Below are positions 41,376 through 52,707 of a DNA stretch of 64,000 nt, in pieces. This DNA is from Cycas panzhihuaensis. Lineage: Eukaryota > Cycadophyta. Position 1 is the stretch's first letter. Each line of letters opens with the position of its first letter. The notes beneath the pieces are model-generated. The model was not told the origin of the DNA. It was given only the letters and a program-made list of their open reading frames with translations, and did no database searches. A program made the position numbers and the translations under genes. The stretch covers positions 178,195,741 to 178,259,740 of the forward strand of contig CM041465.1 of the NCBI GenBank assembly GCA_023213395.1, written 5' to 3'.

Positions 41376-42179
41376 ATGGCTGCTCTAAACATGCTTAATG
41401 CATATACCATCAAATTAACAGGTCAAGATAATTATCAAGAGTGGAAGAGGCAAACACAAAACCTCTTAAAAATGAATAAATTTTAAGGTCATATTTCTAG
41501 CAAAATTCTCCAACCTATACGTGTGAAACATGATGGTATTATTGTTCATCCAAATCCTGATTATGTTACTACTTGGGAGGCCAAGGATGAAATAGCCTTG
41601 GCATTTTTACATATGATTATTGATATTAATGTTGATCAAAATATTGTGTGTGCTGAAGCATCTAAGGAAGCTTGGGACACTTTGTCCTCTTTGTATGAAA
41701 GGCACGATGAAGCTCGCATTTTGATGGTGATAGTGGAATTATATTCTTTGAAATATGTAAAGCTTATGTTGGCATTCATTTCTTCCATCAAGGAAATATG
41801 TAATGAATTGAATACATTAAGAAAACCAGCTTCTAGGGGCGAGCTCTTAACAACAATTATTCGAGCTTTGCCTAAAGATTTTAATGGATTCATATCATTT
41901 GTTACATGAGATGGCTCATTTTCAAGTATGTCTTACAATCAACTTGAAAGTTTGTTACTTCAAGAGGAGCAGATTTATGACAAGGAAGATGATGATGACC
42001 CATCCACTTCAGGAGCATTCACGGCCAAGTTGAAGGCTAGGCAAAATCCCAAACCTTCACTCACAAAACAATTTGGGAACATAAACATTAGCACCTCAAA
42101 AGCCAATGTTATTTGTCATTATTGTGGCAAGGTTGGCTACATAGCTCCTCATTGCAGAAAGAAGCAAGCCGATCTCTAA
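41376..42179 (+). pseudogene. gag: Copia-5 gag
   Basis: 268 codons in one frame from ATG 41376 (M-A-A-L-N-M-L-N-A-Y) with stops at about 41483 (TAA) and 41907 (TGA). Contains Y-Q-E-W-K-R (N-terminal gag motif), AWDTLSSLYERHDEARILMV, SSIKEICNELNTL and the knuckle CHYCGKVGYIAPHC, in which the zinc-binding His of GH is Tyr. Copia-1 keeps the His. The ATG is chosen because it is the first in frame after the leader and precedes the conserved N-terminus. The frame continues past the stop through a Gln-rich linker to about 42320. Confidence 0.9.
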
Positions 42180-43700
42180 TGCACAGGACAGTAGTAGCCA
42201 CGTCAGCAGCATTAGAGGCAGCAACAACCTCATTAGCAGTTCTAGCAGCAACAACAACAGCATCAACCCCCTCGACCAAATCAAGGTGCATATTGAAGAG
42301 GTCAAAGAGAAAGGGGGGGTTTCAGAGTGGCAATCAATGCCACTCTAATCAGTTTGAGGATGAGGATAAGCTATTTTGTGTTTATCACAAGTCAGAGGTT
42401 GATTAGACATGGATCATTGACTCGGGGGCATCTCGACATATGACAGGGAGTGAAGAACTCCTTTATGACATCAAAGAAGGAAAGGGTCGATTAGTGACGT
42501 TTGGCAACAATGAGTCAGTTCAGATTTTTGGCATAGGCAAAGTTGGCTCATTTCTTTCTCCCTCAAATCCTTCTTCCACATTTCCCAATGGTGATGCCTA
42601 CCTAATCCCTTCCATGGAGAAGAGTTTGCTATCTGTTAGCCAATTGGACAAGCAACAGATGAGCATTTTGTTCAAAAATGGGAAATGTGTCATTAGTGAC
42701 AGGCATGATCAAGTTGTAGCCATTGGTCATGAAGACCATGGTCTTTATAAGTTGGATGCAAATAATTTAACACTTGATTCTGCTTACTTTGTCACGCAAT
42801 CATTGACAAAGATGCAACTTTGGCATCAACGTCTAGGCCACTTGAGCTTAGACAATATCAAGCTAATGATGAACAAGAACATGGTGCATGGGCTTCCAAA
42901 ACTATATGGTTTAAAATGTCTTTGTGAAGCATGTATAATGGGGAGACAACATCGATTGCCTTTCCCTAAAGGAAAAGCTTGGCGTGCATCATATCCTTTG
43001 TAGTTGATACATTCGTATTTGTGTGGACCTATGTCCACCACATCCTTTGGAGGAGCTTTGTATTACATCTCATTCATCGACGATTTCTCCCACAAAGTTT
43101 GGGTTTACTTCATCAGACAAAAGTCTGAAGCATTCCAAAAGTTTAAAGGAATTCAAGCTTGAAGTGGAGAATGAGTGTGGCCATTTAATCAAAATTCTAA
43201 GGTTAGACAATGGAGGTGAATTCACTTCAAAGGAATTCATCCAATTCTGCAAGGATAACGACATTCAGAGACAACTCACCATCCCTCATACTCCTCAACA
43301 AAACAACGTCTCCGAACGTATGAACAGAACTTTGGCAAACAAAGCCAAAGCAATGATGCATGCAAAGTGACTCACTCGAGCTTACTGGGCAGAAGCATTC
43401 CACACAGCTACTTATGTGGCAAATCGAAGTCCTACTTTAGTAGTCACCAACATCACACCTGAGGAGGCTTGGTCTGGCACAAAGCCTACCATTAGCCATT
43501 TGAGAACATTTGGGTGCACTGCATATATGCGCATCCCCGATCAACAAAGATCTAAGTTAGACAAACATAGTCTAAAATGTATGTTTGTAGGCTATGCCAT
43601 TCATATCAAAGCTTACAAGTTGTATGATCCTATTGGGAAGAAAATGCATCTCTCAAGAGATGTAATCTTTGTTGAAGATGAACACAAGGAGTTGGAATCA
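42180..43700 (+). pseudogene. pol: Copia-5 protease, GAG-pre-integrase, integrase
   Basis: Gln-rich linker, then a one-base deletion near 42325 compared with Copia-1. Protease W-I-I-D-S-G-A-S-R-H-M-T is intact (about 42411-42446). LWHQRLGHLSLDNI, KCLCEACIMGRQHRLPF, then a TAG and H-S-Y-L-C-G-P (D to Y), YYISFIDDFSHKVWVYFIR, a one-base insertion near 43145, ILRLDNGGEFTSKEF (second catalytic Asp present, about 43196), N-N-V-S-E-R-M-N-R-T, a TGA at 43368, and VANRSPTLVVTNITPEEAW. It would mature the polyprotein and integrate the cDNA. Confidence 0.91.
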
Positions 43701-45565
43701 GCATCCATCCAACCTCCTCTCGACAAAGGCGAAAAGATTGTTGAAGCTTTCCTTCCCTCTCAATCTTCCACACCATATACATCATCTGCACTAGTTGGAC
43801 CATCCACATCATCAGATTTTGCTCCACTTGATCTTAGCACATCTTCTGTTGATCGACCACTCAGACCAGAAGACATTGAGGTTCAAGTTATATCAGTCAA
43901 AAAGTTGCCCAAATGGTATACTTAGACTGTTCTGGACTGCCAGATTGTTGAAGGAAAACGTCCATCAAAATATAGGCAACAAACCAATTATGCACTTATG
44001 GCTGAAGTGCTTTGGGTTAATGAGCCTTCCACTTTTGAGGAGGCTTCTAAAAATAAAAGTTGGAAAGCTGCCATGGATGAAGAAATCCATTCTATTGAAA
44101 AGAATGGAACATGGGATTTGGTAGAATTGCCTAAGCACAAACAGGCAATCAGTTGCAAATGGGTCTACAAGACCAAATTCCATTCTGATAGTACATTTAA
44201 GCGCCAAAAGGTCTGACTTGTTGCAAAGGGCTTTAAACAAAAAGAAGGCATTGACTATGAGTAGACTTTTGCACCTGTTGCAAATATGAACACCATCAGA
44301 CTCATCTTGGCCTTAGCTGCTCAATGCAAATGACCAGTTTACCAGATGAACGTGAAGAGCACCTTTCTTAATGGCGATCTTCAAGAGGAGGTATATTTGG
44401 AGCAACCTCTTGGTTACAAAGTACAAGGCAAGGAGCATTTAGTTTGTCGCCTAAAAAAGGCTTTATATGGCTTGAAACAAGCTCCACGAGTATGGTATTG
44501 AAAAATCGATGATTATTTCTTGAGACATGGTTTTCATCGATCCACATCAAATCCTAACTTGTACATCAAAGTTGGGAAAGACCATGCTATCTTCATTGTC
44601 TTGTATGCTGATGACTTGGTGATCACTGGTAGTGACACTAAGATGGTATAGATTCTCCATGATGATTTGAAGAGAAGTTTCGAGATGACAAATCTTGGAC
44701 TTCTACATTATTTTCTAGGCTTTGAGGTATGGCAATAGCCAGGCTATATCTTCATATCCCAAGCAAAATATTCTTGGGACATATTACAGTGCTTCAAGAT
44801 GCATGATTGCAAATCGACGCCAACGCCTATGGAGAATGGAACAAAGCTTACTTTCAGTGAGGAAGCTAAACCAACAGATCCTATTCTTTACTGGCAATTG
44901 ATTGGTACCCTCATCTATCTCATCAGCACTCGACCGGACATTTCATTTGCAGTTGGGATTTGTTCTAGATACATGTCTGAACCCAATCAGAGGCATTGGA
45001 ATGCAGCAAAACACATACTAAAATATATCAAAGGCATATTGCAGCATGGCCTTCAATATGCACATAATGAGGACTTTATCTTGGAAGGGTTCTCAGATTC
45101 TAACTTGGCAGTTTGCTAGGATAGTAGCAGATCAACCTCGGGTTACTGTTTTACCCTTAGTTCAGGAGTTGTTTCGTGGAGTTGCAAGAAGCAACCCAAT
45201 GTTACCTTCTTCTCCACCGAAGTAGAGTACAAAGCTACAATCAGTGCAGCTTGTGAGGCTATCTGGCTATGACAGATTCTTGGGGAGCTTGGACTCGAGC
45301 AGGATCACACCACTGGGATATATTGTGATAATCAAAGTGTGCTCAAGTTGGCCAAGAATCCAGTCTTTCATGCACGAACCAAACACATCGAGATTCATCA
45401 TCACTTCATCAGAGAGCATATGCAGAACAATGAGATCAATCTCCAGTACATACCTACAGAGTAGCAGATAGTAGATATCTTTACCAAGCCTCTTGGTAGA
45501 GAAAAAATTGTAAAATTTAGAGATGGTCTAGAGGTCCGGCTTAACATTGTAAACAATAAGGTGGG
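43701..45565 (+). pseudogene. pol: Copia-5 reverse transcriptase and RNase H
   Basis: Pro/Ser-rich connector to about 43900, then [79 protein letters not shown]. The catalytic motif is Y-A-D-D-L-V-I-T-G (V of YVDD is A, about 44605). Then NLGLLHYFLGFEV, LIYLISTRPDISFAVGI. RNase H: F-S-D-S-N-L-A (D-W-A changed), STSGYCFTLS, CDNQSVLKLAKNP, HARTKHIEIHHHFIRE, IFTKPLG near 45490. About ten stops, mostly single-base changes, and little frame disruption. A purine-rich AATAAGGTGGG precedes the 3' LTR. Confidence 0.92.
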
Positions 45566-46097
45566 TGCTAAACCTTATGTTTACATGTTAAGTATATGTA
45601 CTTTATTTCATATATATTTTCTACTTTATGGGGTGATTTATCTCTTAAGTGATAAAGTGCACACCCACATTCTTTCTAGTGACACAACATTGTCACTTAA
45701 GGGTCAAATGGACCCTTATGCATTTTTGCTCACTTGAAAGCCCAAAAGGACATGTCCTACATGCAAGGTATGTACCTTGGAGTTTGACAGTTATCAAATA
45801 TCCAATGCCTTAAGTCTCTTCTGTCACTCAATATATTGAGACCTCTTCCCACGTTTCTCATATAGAGTTGAGTAGTATTGTTATGTTGCTAATTTGCTAA
45901 TTAAACTGATATTCATTTGGAGATTGGACCAATTCCATCTCCTCCCATTTGGTATCAGCTTGCTCATTCTCTTTATGCTTTGATCTTGTTCATTTGAATC
46001 TCATTTTCATTGTGTGTATAGATCTCTTGCTTTCTAGAACTAGAGAGGATCAATCTTCTAGATCTTGGGAATTGTAGGCTTAAAGCCATTTTCAACA
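45566..46097 (+). repeat. Copia-5 3' LTR
   Basis: 532 bp, TGCTAAACCTTATG to CCATTTTCAACA, then TSD TTGAT (46098-46102). Confidence 0.93.
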
Positions 46098-46193
46098 TTG
46101 ATGAGTATTGTCTTGAATGTTAAAGAACTAGAAAATTTTGGTGAAGCACATGACAAAGTTGAATGAGACTAAGTCATTCAAGAGTTGTAAAGG

Positions 46194-46758
46194 AATGTTG
46201 TCCTATAATAAGCATGGAGTGGAAAAAACCCACATACAGGTCATTTAAGAATATTTGCTTGTGTTGTATATTCATGTATAGGCAAGGGAAAAAAACTAAA
46301 TTGGATTCTAAAAGTAGGAAATGCGTGTTAATTGGGTGTAGTGAAGAGTCAAAAGCATATAGGCTTCTTGACATTGAAACCAAAGATGTTATTATAAGTA
46401 GAGATGTGATCTTTGATGAAAATCAAAGACTCACAATTGGAAATTCTTAATTAATGTGGCCTATGTATGAACAAATTTAGAAGGGCCTTGAAGAAGAAAA
46501 TTCTTCAGGTTTTGATGCAGAGCCAAGTAGTAGCAAATCTCCATGAAAATCTCCTCATAGCAACATTGAATTTTCTGCAAGTAGCAGTAAAAATCAGCCT
46601 CGCAGTAGCAAGAGACCAAGAATTGCAAAGTCAAGGAAGAAGAAGAATAACCGAACATCAAGCCAACTATGTATTGATGAGTATTGTCTTGGATGTTAAA
46701 GAGCTAGAAAGTTTTGGTGAAGCACATGACAAAGTTGAATGGGACTAAGCCACTCAAG
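46194..46758 (+). repeat. Copia-4 internal duplication, copy 2
   Basis: Contains KTKLDSKSRKCVLIGCSEES and SRDVIFDENQRL, repeating the reading at 38002-38217, and a second DEYCL stretch ending GACTAAGCCACTCAAG that repeats 46103-46193. Both copies have drifted apart. Confidence 0.8.
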
Positions 46759-48246
46759 AAAAAATGAACCTAGTTTTGAAAAATGAGATGTGGGAGTTAG
46801 TTGAACTTCTAGAAGGAAATACTACCATTAATTCTAAATGGGTATTTGAAACTAAATTTAAAGTTGATGGAACCATAGAAAAGCATAAAGCTAGACTTGT
46901 GGCAAAAGGATATTCACAAAAGAAAGGGATTGAATATGAAGAGACTTTTGCATTAGTTACAAAGATAGTGACCATCAAACTAATTTCTTCAATTGTAGCT
47001 CAATTTAATTTGAGAGTTCACAGATGGATGTCAAGGGTGCATTCTTGAACATGGAGTTGCAAGAAGAAGTTCACATGAATCAATTGCAAGGCTTTACGAA
47101 GAAAGGCAAAGAAAATTTAGTTTGCAAGCTAACAAAGGCCTTGTATGGTTTAAGGTAGTCTCTCAAAGTTTGGTATAATAAAATTAATGAATACTCCAAG
47201 ATGATTAATTTTCAAAGAAGTCTATCAGATCTTAATTTATATGTAAAAACTGGAGATGGAAATGACATCATCATTATCATTTTATATGTTGATGATCTCA
47301 TAATTACAGGGAGTATAGAAAAATGGATTGATATCATAAAAGTTGAATTAAATCAAGTTTCTAAGATGTCAAATTTAGGACTTCTCTCCTACTATATAGG
47401 GATTGAAATATGTTAAAGAGAAAACAACATATTTATATTCTAGGTAAAATATTCATGGAAAATTTTGGAAAGGCTCAAAATGACAGAAAGCAAGCCCTTT
47501 CCAACATCAACGGAAACATGCTTAAAGTTAGTAGCATTGGAAAGTTCAAAATCCATTAATGAAAATTTGTATAGACAACTATTTGGAAGCTTGATTTACC
47601 TTATTTCAACTAGACCTGTTTAGATTATTCTATTGGAGTAATTTCCAAATTTATGAATGATCCTATAATGGCTCATTGGAAAGCAACTAAAAGGATCTTA
47701 AGATACATCAAAGGAACAGTGCATTATGGATTGAAATTTGAGAAACTTCCATATTTTAGATTACATGGTTTCACTGACTTAGACTAGGTAGGATGCTAAG
47801 ATAACAGAAAGTCCACTACAGGTTACTTACTTAGAACGGGTTTAGTAGTAATCTCATTGAGTAGTAAGAAGCAACTCATAATTACTTTATCATCTATAGA
47901 AGTTGAATACAAGGCACTTGCTAGTACAACTAGTGAAGTAATATGGCTAAGAAAAATATTATTAAATTTGGGACTTCATCAACATTAGCCTACTCCTTTG
48001 ATGTTTGATAACCAAGGTATTATCAAAACTGCTAAGAATTTCATTTTTCATGCAAGGACAAAACATGTAGAGGTCCATTATCATTACATCCAAGAGGAAA
48101 TTCAACTTGGAGAAGGTGAATTAATTTATCATAAATGGGAAGACCAATTAGTTGATTTGCTCTTTAAGGCATTGAGCAAGGATAAATTTGGTAAAATCAG
48201 GAATTTAATATGTGTTAAGGCCACTAAAATGGCCATTATGGAATGG
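46759..48246 (+). pseudogene. pol: Copia-4 reverse transcriptase and RNase H
   Basis: Plus strand: NEMWELVELLEGNTTINSKW, RLVAKGYSQKKGIEYEETFA (46764-47000), M-D-V-K-G-A-F-L-N-M-E-L-Q-E-E-V-H-M (about 47029-47080), L-T-K-A-L-Y-G-L, then I-L-Y-V-D-D-L-I-I-T-G with YVDD intact (47277-47310), SNLGLLSYYIGIEI. RNase H (47700-48240): S-T-T-G-Y-L-L, SSKKQLIITLSSIEVEYKAL, M-F-D-N-Q-G-I-I-K-T, ARTKHVEVHYHYIQEEIQLG, L-V-D-L-L-F-K-A-L. Stops and shifts throughout. Confidence 0.87.
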
Positions 48247-48519
48247 TGTTAGATATAATGCCCATTTCCTAAGTTTCTTATAAAAATTATTAGTCTAAGT
48301 CTAGGTGGTAGGACACATCTCTTGAAATAAAATTTGCCCATGTGATTAGCATAAAAAATACATGTGGCAAAGTTAGTTACTTGTGTTAATAGGTTGCAAT
48401 TTAGTGGAGTTGCAATAGGATCCTTCGTCCTATATTTAAAACTCCTGTTATTGTTCACAATTTATAAATTATAAATACATGATGTACTTTTTCAATCAAT
48501 AGGAAGCATTTTTCCAACA
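48247..48519 (+). repeat. Copia-4 3' LTR
   Basis: About 273 bp, TGTTAGATATAATG to TTTTTCCAACA, directly after the end of the RNase H frame. No partner LTR in the window. Confidence 0.75.
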
Positions 48520-49288
48520 AGTATTATTTATATGAATGTGTTGTTGAAGGCTCCATAATCCCAACAAATCATGCCACTTGAACTAAATTTGGAAACTTAT
48601 ACAGGAAAATCACAAGTGTCCTTTGAAATGCTTGAAGAGATGCAACAAGAATTAGACATGTAAGAAAAACATTAAAAGGGCATGAACACAAACAAGACTT
48701 TATTGATATGAAGTCGTTAAAGAACAAGGTGCTCTGATACCAACTAATATGTCATTGAAAGGAGGAGCTATGCAATCTGTAACAATGGGAAGCACAAAGG
48801 AGGAATATGATAGTATAGTAGTGAAGGACTAAGGAAAAGAATACAAGAACTCAAAATGAAATACCCATGGGAAGCTTTTGGGAAAACTGTTCACGCATTT
48901 GTTCCTTTATGCTACAAGCATTCTTTATTCATTCCTAACTCCCCTAAATTCCTTGGGGAGCATGTTGCCCTTCTCGTTACTAGATAGACTATGTGAATCT
49001 AAAAAGGGGTCTAATATGGATCAATATTGAGCCCCAACACAAATGAACACATTGAAATAATAAGGAATGGACTTCAAGAGAAGATGTGTGGAAAAATATT
49101 ACTTTTGTATTAACTCTAAGGATACATAATATACAATAGGAGGTTCCCTACTTCTTTAAAACATGCTTGAGGCATTATGATTTGAAGAGCGACTACAAAA
49201 CTTAAAGGAATCTACTCAAAATAAAAATTGAAGCATCTAGTCAAAATAGAATATTAGTTACACTTTTGTAACCAACATGCAAACTATG
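48520..49288. other. Unassigned stretch with a minus-strand primer-site match
   Basis: No coding frame recognised. GCTCTGATACCA at 48731-48742 is the reverse of the initiator tRNA-Met primer site and may mark the remains of a minus-strand Copia 5' end, but no LTR end is clear beside it. Confidence 0.35.
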
Positions 49289-49605
49289 TCACTTTTATAA
49301 CTTAAGTGAACTCAATTTCGAAATAGAAAACTAATTTAACTATACACTAACATGTGTCACTTTTATAACTTAAGTGAACTCACTTTTGAAATAGAAACCT
49401 AACTTAACTATACACTAATTTGTATTAGTTTTATAACTTAAGTGAACTTAATCTCAAAACAAAAACCTAACTTAGCTACACATTAACTCGGCTTAAGTCA
49501 CTTTTATAACTTAACATCAAAATAGAAAATAAAGTTAAATATACACTAAGTTGACTTGAGTCACTTTTGTATCTTAAGTGAACTCAATGTCAAAATGAAT
49601 AAAAA
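49289..49605. repeat. Tandem repeat, about 4.6 units of 63-73 bp
   Basis: Units start TCACTTTTATAACTTAAG at 49289, 49357, 49425 (TTAG variant), 49498 and 49561, and share a TAACTATACACTAA segment. Units have drifted by substitutions and small indels. Confidence 0.8.
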
Positions 49606-49889
49606 GTACATATCTAAAGTAGGGGATAGAGTATACTTGAGAGCTAAACCAAATACAAATCTCCATGGATAAATGCAAAAAACTATCTTCATTATGTTTT
49701 GGATCATTCTAAGTGGTGGAAGAGATAAATGATGTTGCATATAAGTTGTAATTGCCCCCACACATAAAGATTCATATGGTGTTTCATATTATGTTTCACA
49801 AAAAGGTCTTGTCTAGATTTGACAATAAGTTACTGACATATGTTGATGTCCAACAAGTTGAACAAACACCCAATGACCTGTTGAATTGA
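49606..49889 (+). pseudogene. pol: Gypsy (chromovirus-like) integrase C-terminal fragment
   Basis: Plus strand: S-K-V-G-D-R-V-Y-L-R-A-K-P-N, a shift, then V-V-E-E-I-N-D-V-A-Y-K-L, L-P-P-H-I-K-I-H-M-V-F-H, KKVLSRFDNKLLTYVDVQQV, up to a TGA at 49887. This is the usual integrase tail (V-G-D-x-V to L-P-P-x-x-x-I-H-x-V-F-H-V) of many plant Gypsy elements. It is unlike the Gypsy-1/2/3 tail, so it represents another lineage. Nothing else of that element is recognisable; the tandem repeat abuts its N-terminal side. Confidence 0.7.
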
Positions 49890-49948
49890 GCATTCAACTC
49901 TAACATAAAATGATGAAGAAAACAACCTAGGATCTCTTGGGGAGGGAG

Positions 49949-50426
49949 TGTGCTAAGAGAATAAGATGATTAGAATCACATCAATAGCACTATAAGAATA
50001 AGCAACTAAGCAAGTATAAGCACAAGCATATGAAGACACAAGAAGAACTCAAGATATGGAGGAGTAGGAATTGTTCCTCACTTCAAATGAACAAGATTAA
50101 CTTGTATTCAAAATAGCAGTATAACAATACAATACTCATTCACCATATGTGATACATGAGGATTGGTCTCAATATATAGAAAATGAGGAGGAACCTTAGG
50201 GGGCTGCATATTTGACACTTGTCAAACATGCACTCCTTGACCCATGTGCACTCACATGTGCAAAAGTGCACGGGGGGTATATTGACCCTCAAGTCATAAC
50301 ATTGTGCTACTAGAAAGAATATGGATGTGTACTTTATTACATTAGGCAGTAAAGTACCCTTATATAAAGTACATTAAGTTACAATATAAAGTATATTACT
50401 TAACATTTAAACATAAAGGTCTAACA
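49949..50426 (-). repeat. Copia-6 3' LTR
   Basis: About 478 bp. The minus sense starts TGTTAGACCTTTATG after the purine tract ATTAAGGGGGG (50427-50437) and ends TCTCTTAGCACA. It shares the CCACATTCTTTCTAGT-type region with the Copia-5 LTR. Confidence 0.75.
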
Positions 50427-50621
50427 ACCCCCCTTAATGTTTACAATGTTAAGTTGGACACCAAGACCTTTCCTAAATTTCTCAAAATTTTCTCTACCAA
50501 GTGGCTTGGTAAAGATGCCTAAAAGTTGTTGGTCTGTGAGCTTGTAGAAGAGGTTGATCTCATCATTTTGCACATATTCCCTGATGAAGTGGCAATGGAC
50601 CTCAATGTGCTTGGTCCTTGT
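50427..50621 (-). pseudogene. pol: Copia-6 pol C-terminus
   Basis: Minus strand: RTKHIEVHCHFIREYVQNDE, then F-Y-K-L-T-D-Q-Q-L-L-G, IFTKPLGRENFEKF and L-N-I-V-N, ending at the purine tract. No stop is visible inside this stretch. Interrupted on the right by the Gypsy-3 LTR. Confidence 0.83.
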
Positions 50622-51451
50622 TGTTGACTTATAGATTCCACACCCTTCGTGGAATCACTGCACTTGTCAAGGTTACACAGCGCTATAGTCTAGTTTTAGG
50701 ACACTGTCAACATGGTTATACACATATATTCCACATATAATTCCATATATAATTCACAGAATGGTACACGGTGATGCAATTCAATACATACTTCAGCACA
50801 TCATCAACATACATCAAGAATGCACCAATTTCCACATAACTCTTCTTTTATTAATTCAACAGTTCATTTACGAGTGGAATCGTTCTGAGCATTCGGTGAC
50901 ATCTGATCTCTGTTACATATGCGTACCGGATGGTACTTATCATGCACTCATGCTCCAATCGGTACATCATGCGTCTTGTCATCTGCACCTTTGCGTACTC
51001 TTGATCTCGGCTCTCACCCTCACTAGGTGAATCATGCGTACCTCCTTAAGTACTCTGTTGGTACCTTTTGGTGAAGGGTTATGACCTGTCATAACCGTAC
51101 CCTTTCGACCATGCGTGCCTCTTCAATTAATCGTGCCTCTTCACTTAATCTCTTTGGTTAACCTTAATTAATTCTTCCTTTGGTTAAAATGCGTCCAAAT
51201 GCGTCGTGCAGCACCTCCCGGTCTTCACTGGTCCCACAGGTAATGCGTCTGCCGCTGTTTCGATTGCGTTCGCTCTTTGATGCGTTCTGTCATGCGTACC
51301 CGTTCAGTGCGCTTTGTCATCGTACCCGAATGCTGTTTTTACGCGTTTCGCCTCGTGCGTACCTCCGTCTGATGCATGCACTGCACAACCCGGGTTATCG
51401 ACCTACCTCACGGTCCTCACCACGACCATTGAGTCAATTTTGATGCCAACA
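50622..51451 (-). repeat. Gypsy-3 LTR a
   Basis: 830 bp from TGTTGACTTATAG (reverse of LTR end) to GATGCCAACA (reverse of TGTTGGCATC). Contains the terminal inverted repeat and the GTACGCA words. Confidence 0.9.
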
Positions 51452-51830
51452 TCTATCCGGGTCAATGATTATGGGTTTGAGCATCCTTGCTCAACAAAAC
51501 TCCAAAAGTCAAAAATTTGGGTATCCCTCCCCACTCTGTTTCAAAGCGGCTCCTAGCCTTGGTTGTCCTAATTTCTTCATTTATTTTGTCGGGGTAGCAA
51601 TGATGGCGTCCTTTTCCTTTATCTTCTCTGAAGGTGCTATTTACGCTTTGTACCGCCTCCATATCCTGAATCATCTGTATAATTGGCCCTGCCTTGTCGT
51701 GTGGTGTAGGCGGTGCCGAGGGTTCTCCAACCTCTTCTGCTGCTGGGAAGTCTTCCCAATCTTCCCAGGATGCTTCTGCCTCCTCCTCCTTCTCTTCTTC
51801 TGACTCTTCCTCTCCCGGCAACGGAACCAA
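51452..51830 (-). mobile_element. Miniature internal segment a (deleted Gypsy-3 derivative)
   Basis: 379 bp between LTR a and the next LTR piece. In minus sense it runs from a primer site (TGGTTCCGTTGCCGGG) directly into the acidic and coiled-coil coding part of the aORF, then the purine tract. Everything else is deleted. An open frame of about 120 codons starts at the primer site: L-V-P-L-P-G-E-E-E-S-E-E-E, WEDWEDFPAAEEVGEP, IIQMIQDME. Confidence 0.8.
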
Positions 51831-51903
51831 TGTTGACTTATAGATTCCACACCCTTCGTGGAATCACTGCACTTGTCAAGGTTACACAGCGCTATAGTCT
51901 CAA
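51831..51903 (-). repeat. 73-bp LTR-end duplicate, copy 1
   Basis: Repeats about 70 bp of the LTR end plus CAA, directly before LTR b. The same 73 bp recur at 53088-53160. Confidence 0.88.
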
Positions 51904-52707
51904 TGTTGACTTATAGATTCCACACCCTTCGTGGAATCACTGCACTTGTCAAGGTTACACAGCGCTATAGTCTAGTTTTAGGACACTGTCAACATGGTTA
52001 TACACATATATTCCACATATAATTCCATATATAATTCACAGAATGGTACACTGAAGATGCAATTCAATACATACTTGACACATCATCAACATACATCAAG
52101 AATGCACCAATTTCCACATAACTCTTCTTTTATTAATTCAGCAGTTCATTTACGAGTGGAATGCGTTCTGAGCATTCCAGTGACATCGATCTCTGTTACA
52201 TATGCGTGCCGGATGGTACTTATCATGCACTCATGCTCCAATCGGGTCATCATGCGTCTTGTCATACGCACCTTTGCGTACTCTTGATCTCGGCTCTCAC
52301 CTAACTAGGTGAATCATGCGTACCTCCTTAAGTACTCTGTTGGTACCTTTTGGTGAAGGGTTATGATTTTGTCATAACTGTACCCTTTCGACCATGCGTA
52401 CCTCTTCACTTAATCTCTTTGGTTAACCTTAATTAATTCTTCCTTTGGTTAAAATGCGTCAAAATGCGTCGTCAGCACCTCCCGGTCTTCACTAGTCCCA
52501 CAGTAATGCGTGCCGCTTTTTCGATTGCGTTCCGCTCTTTGATGCGTTCTGTCATGTGTGCGTTCAGTGCGCTTTGTCATCGTACCGAATACTGTTTTTA
52601 CGCCGTTTCGCCTCGTGCGTACCTCCGTCTGGTCCGTCACTGCACAACCCAGTTATCGACCTACCTCGGTCCTCACCACGACCATTGAGTCAATTTTGAT
52701 GCCAACA
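51904..52707 (-). repeat. Gypsy-3 LTR b
   Basis: 804 bp, TGTTGACTTATAG to GATGCCAACA; closely similar to LTR a and LTR c, with small indels. Confidence 0.9.

Larger units (their letters stand above)
38484..46097 (+). mobile_element. Copia-5, full-length Ty1/Copia element
   Basis: 7.6 kb, two 532-bp LTRs, TSD TTGAT, primer site, 2.3-kb leader, gag, protease, integrase, RT, RNase H. Same family as Copia-1. The coding frame is nearly co-linear, with scattered stops (many in CAG/CAA/CGA/TGG contexts) and few frameshifts. It is the best template for reading Copia-1. Confidence 0.94.
37348..48519 (+). mobile_element. Copia-4, Ty1/Copia element, split by Copia-5 and internally duplicated
   Basis: Plus strand: GAG-pre-integrase (37348), integrase, connector, then Copia-5 (38484-46097), then connector again, RT, RNase H and 3' LTR (48247-48519). 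gag, protease and 5' LTR are missing. TTGAT flanks Copia-5. A segment spanning the integrase C-terminus to the connector is present twice. Confidence 0.83.

Noticed and set aside
42096-42305. Minus-strand Leu-rich ORF suggesting a membrane protein
   Set aside because: It is the complement of the CAG/CAA-rich gag linker of Copia-5.
51465-51803. Hydrophobic plus-strand ORF in the tandem array
   Set aside because: It is the complement of the acidic/coiled-coil aORF tail, which is conserved on the minus strand in three elements.
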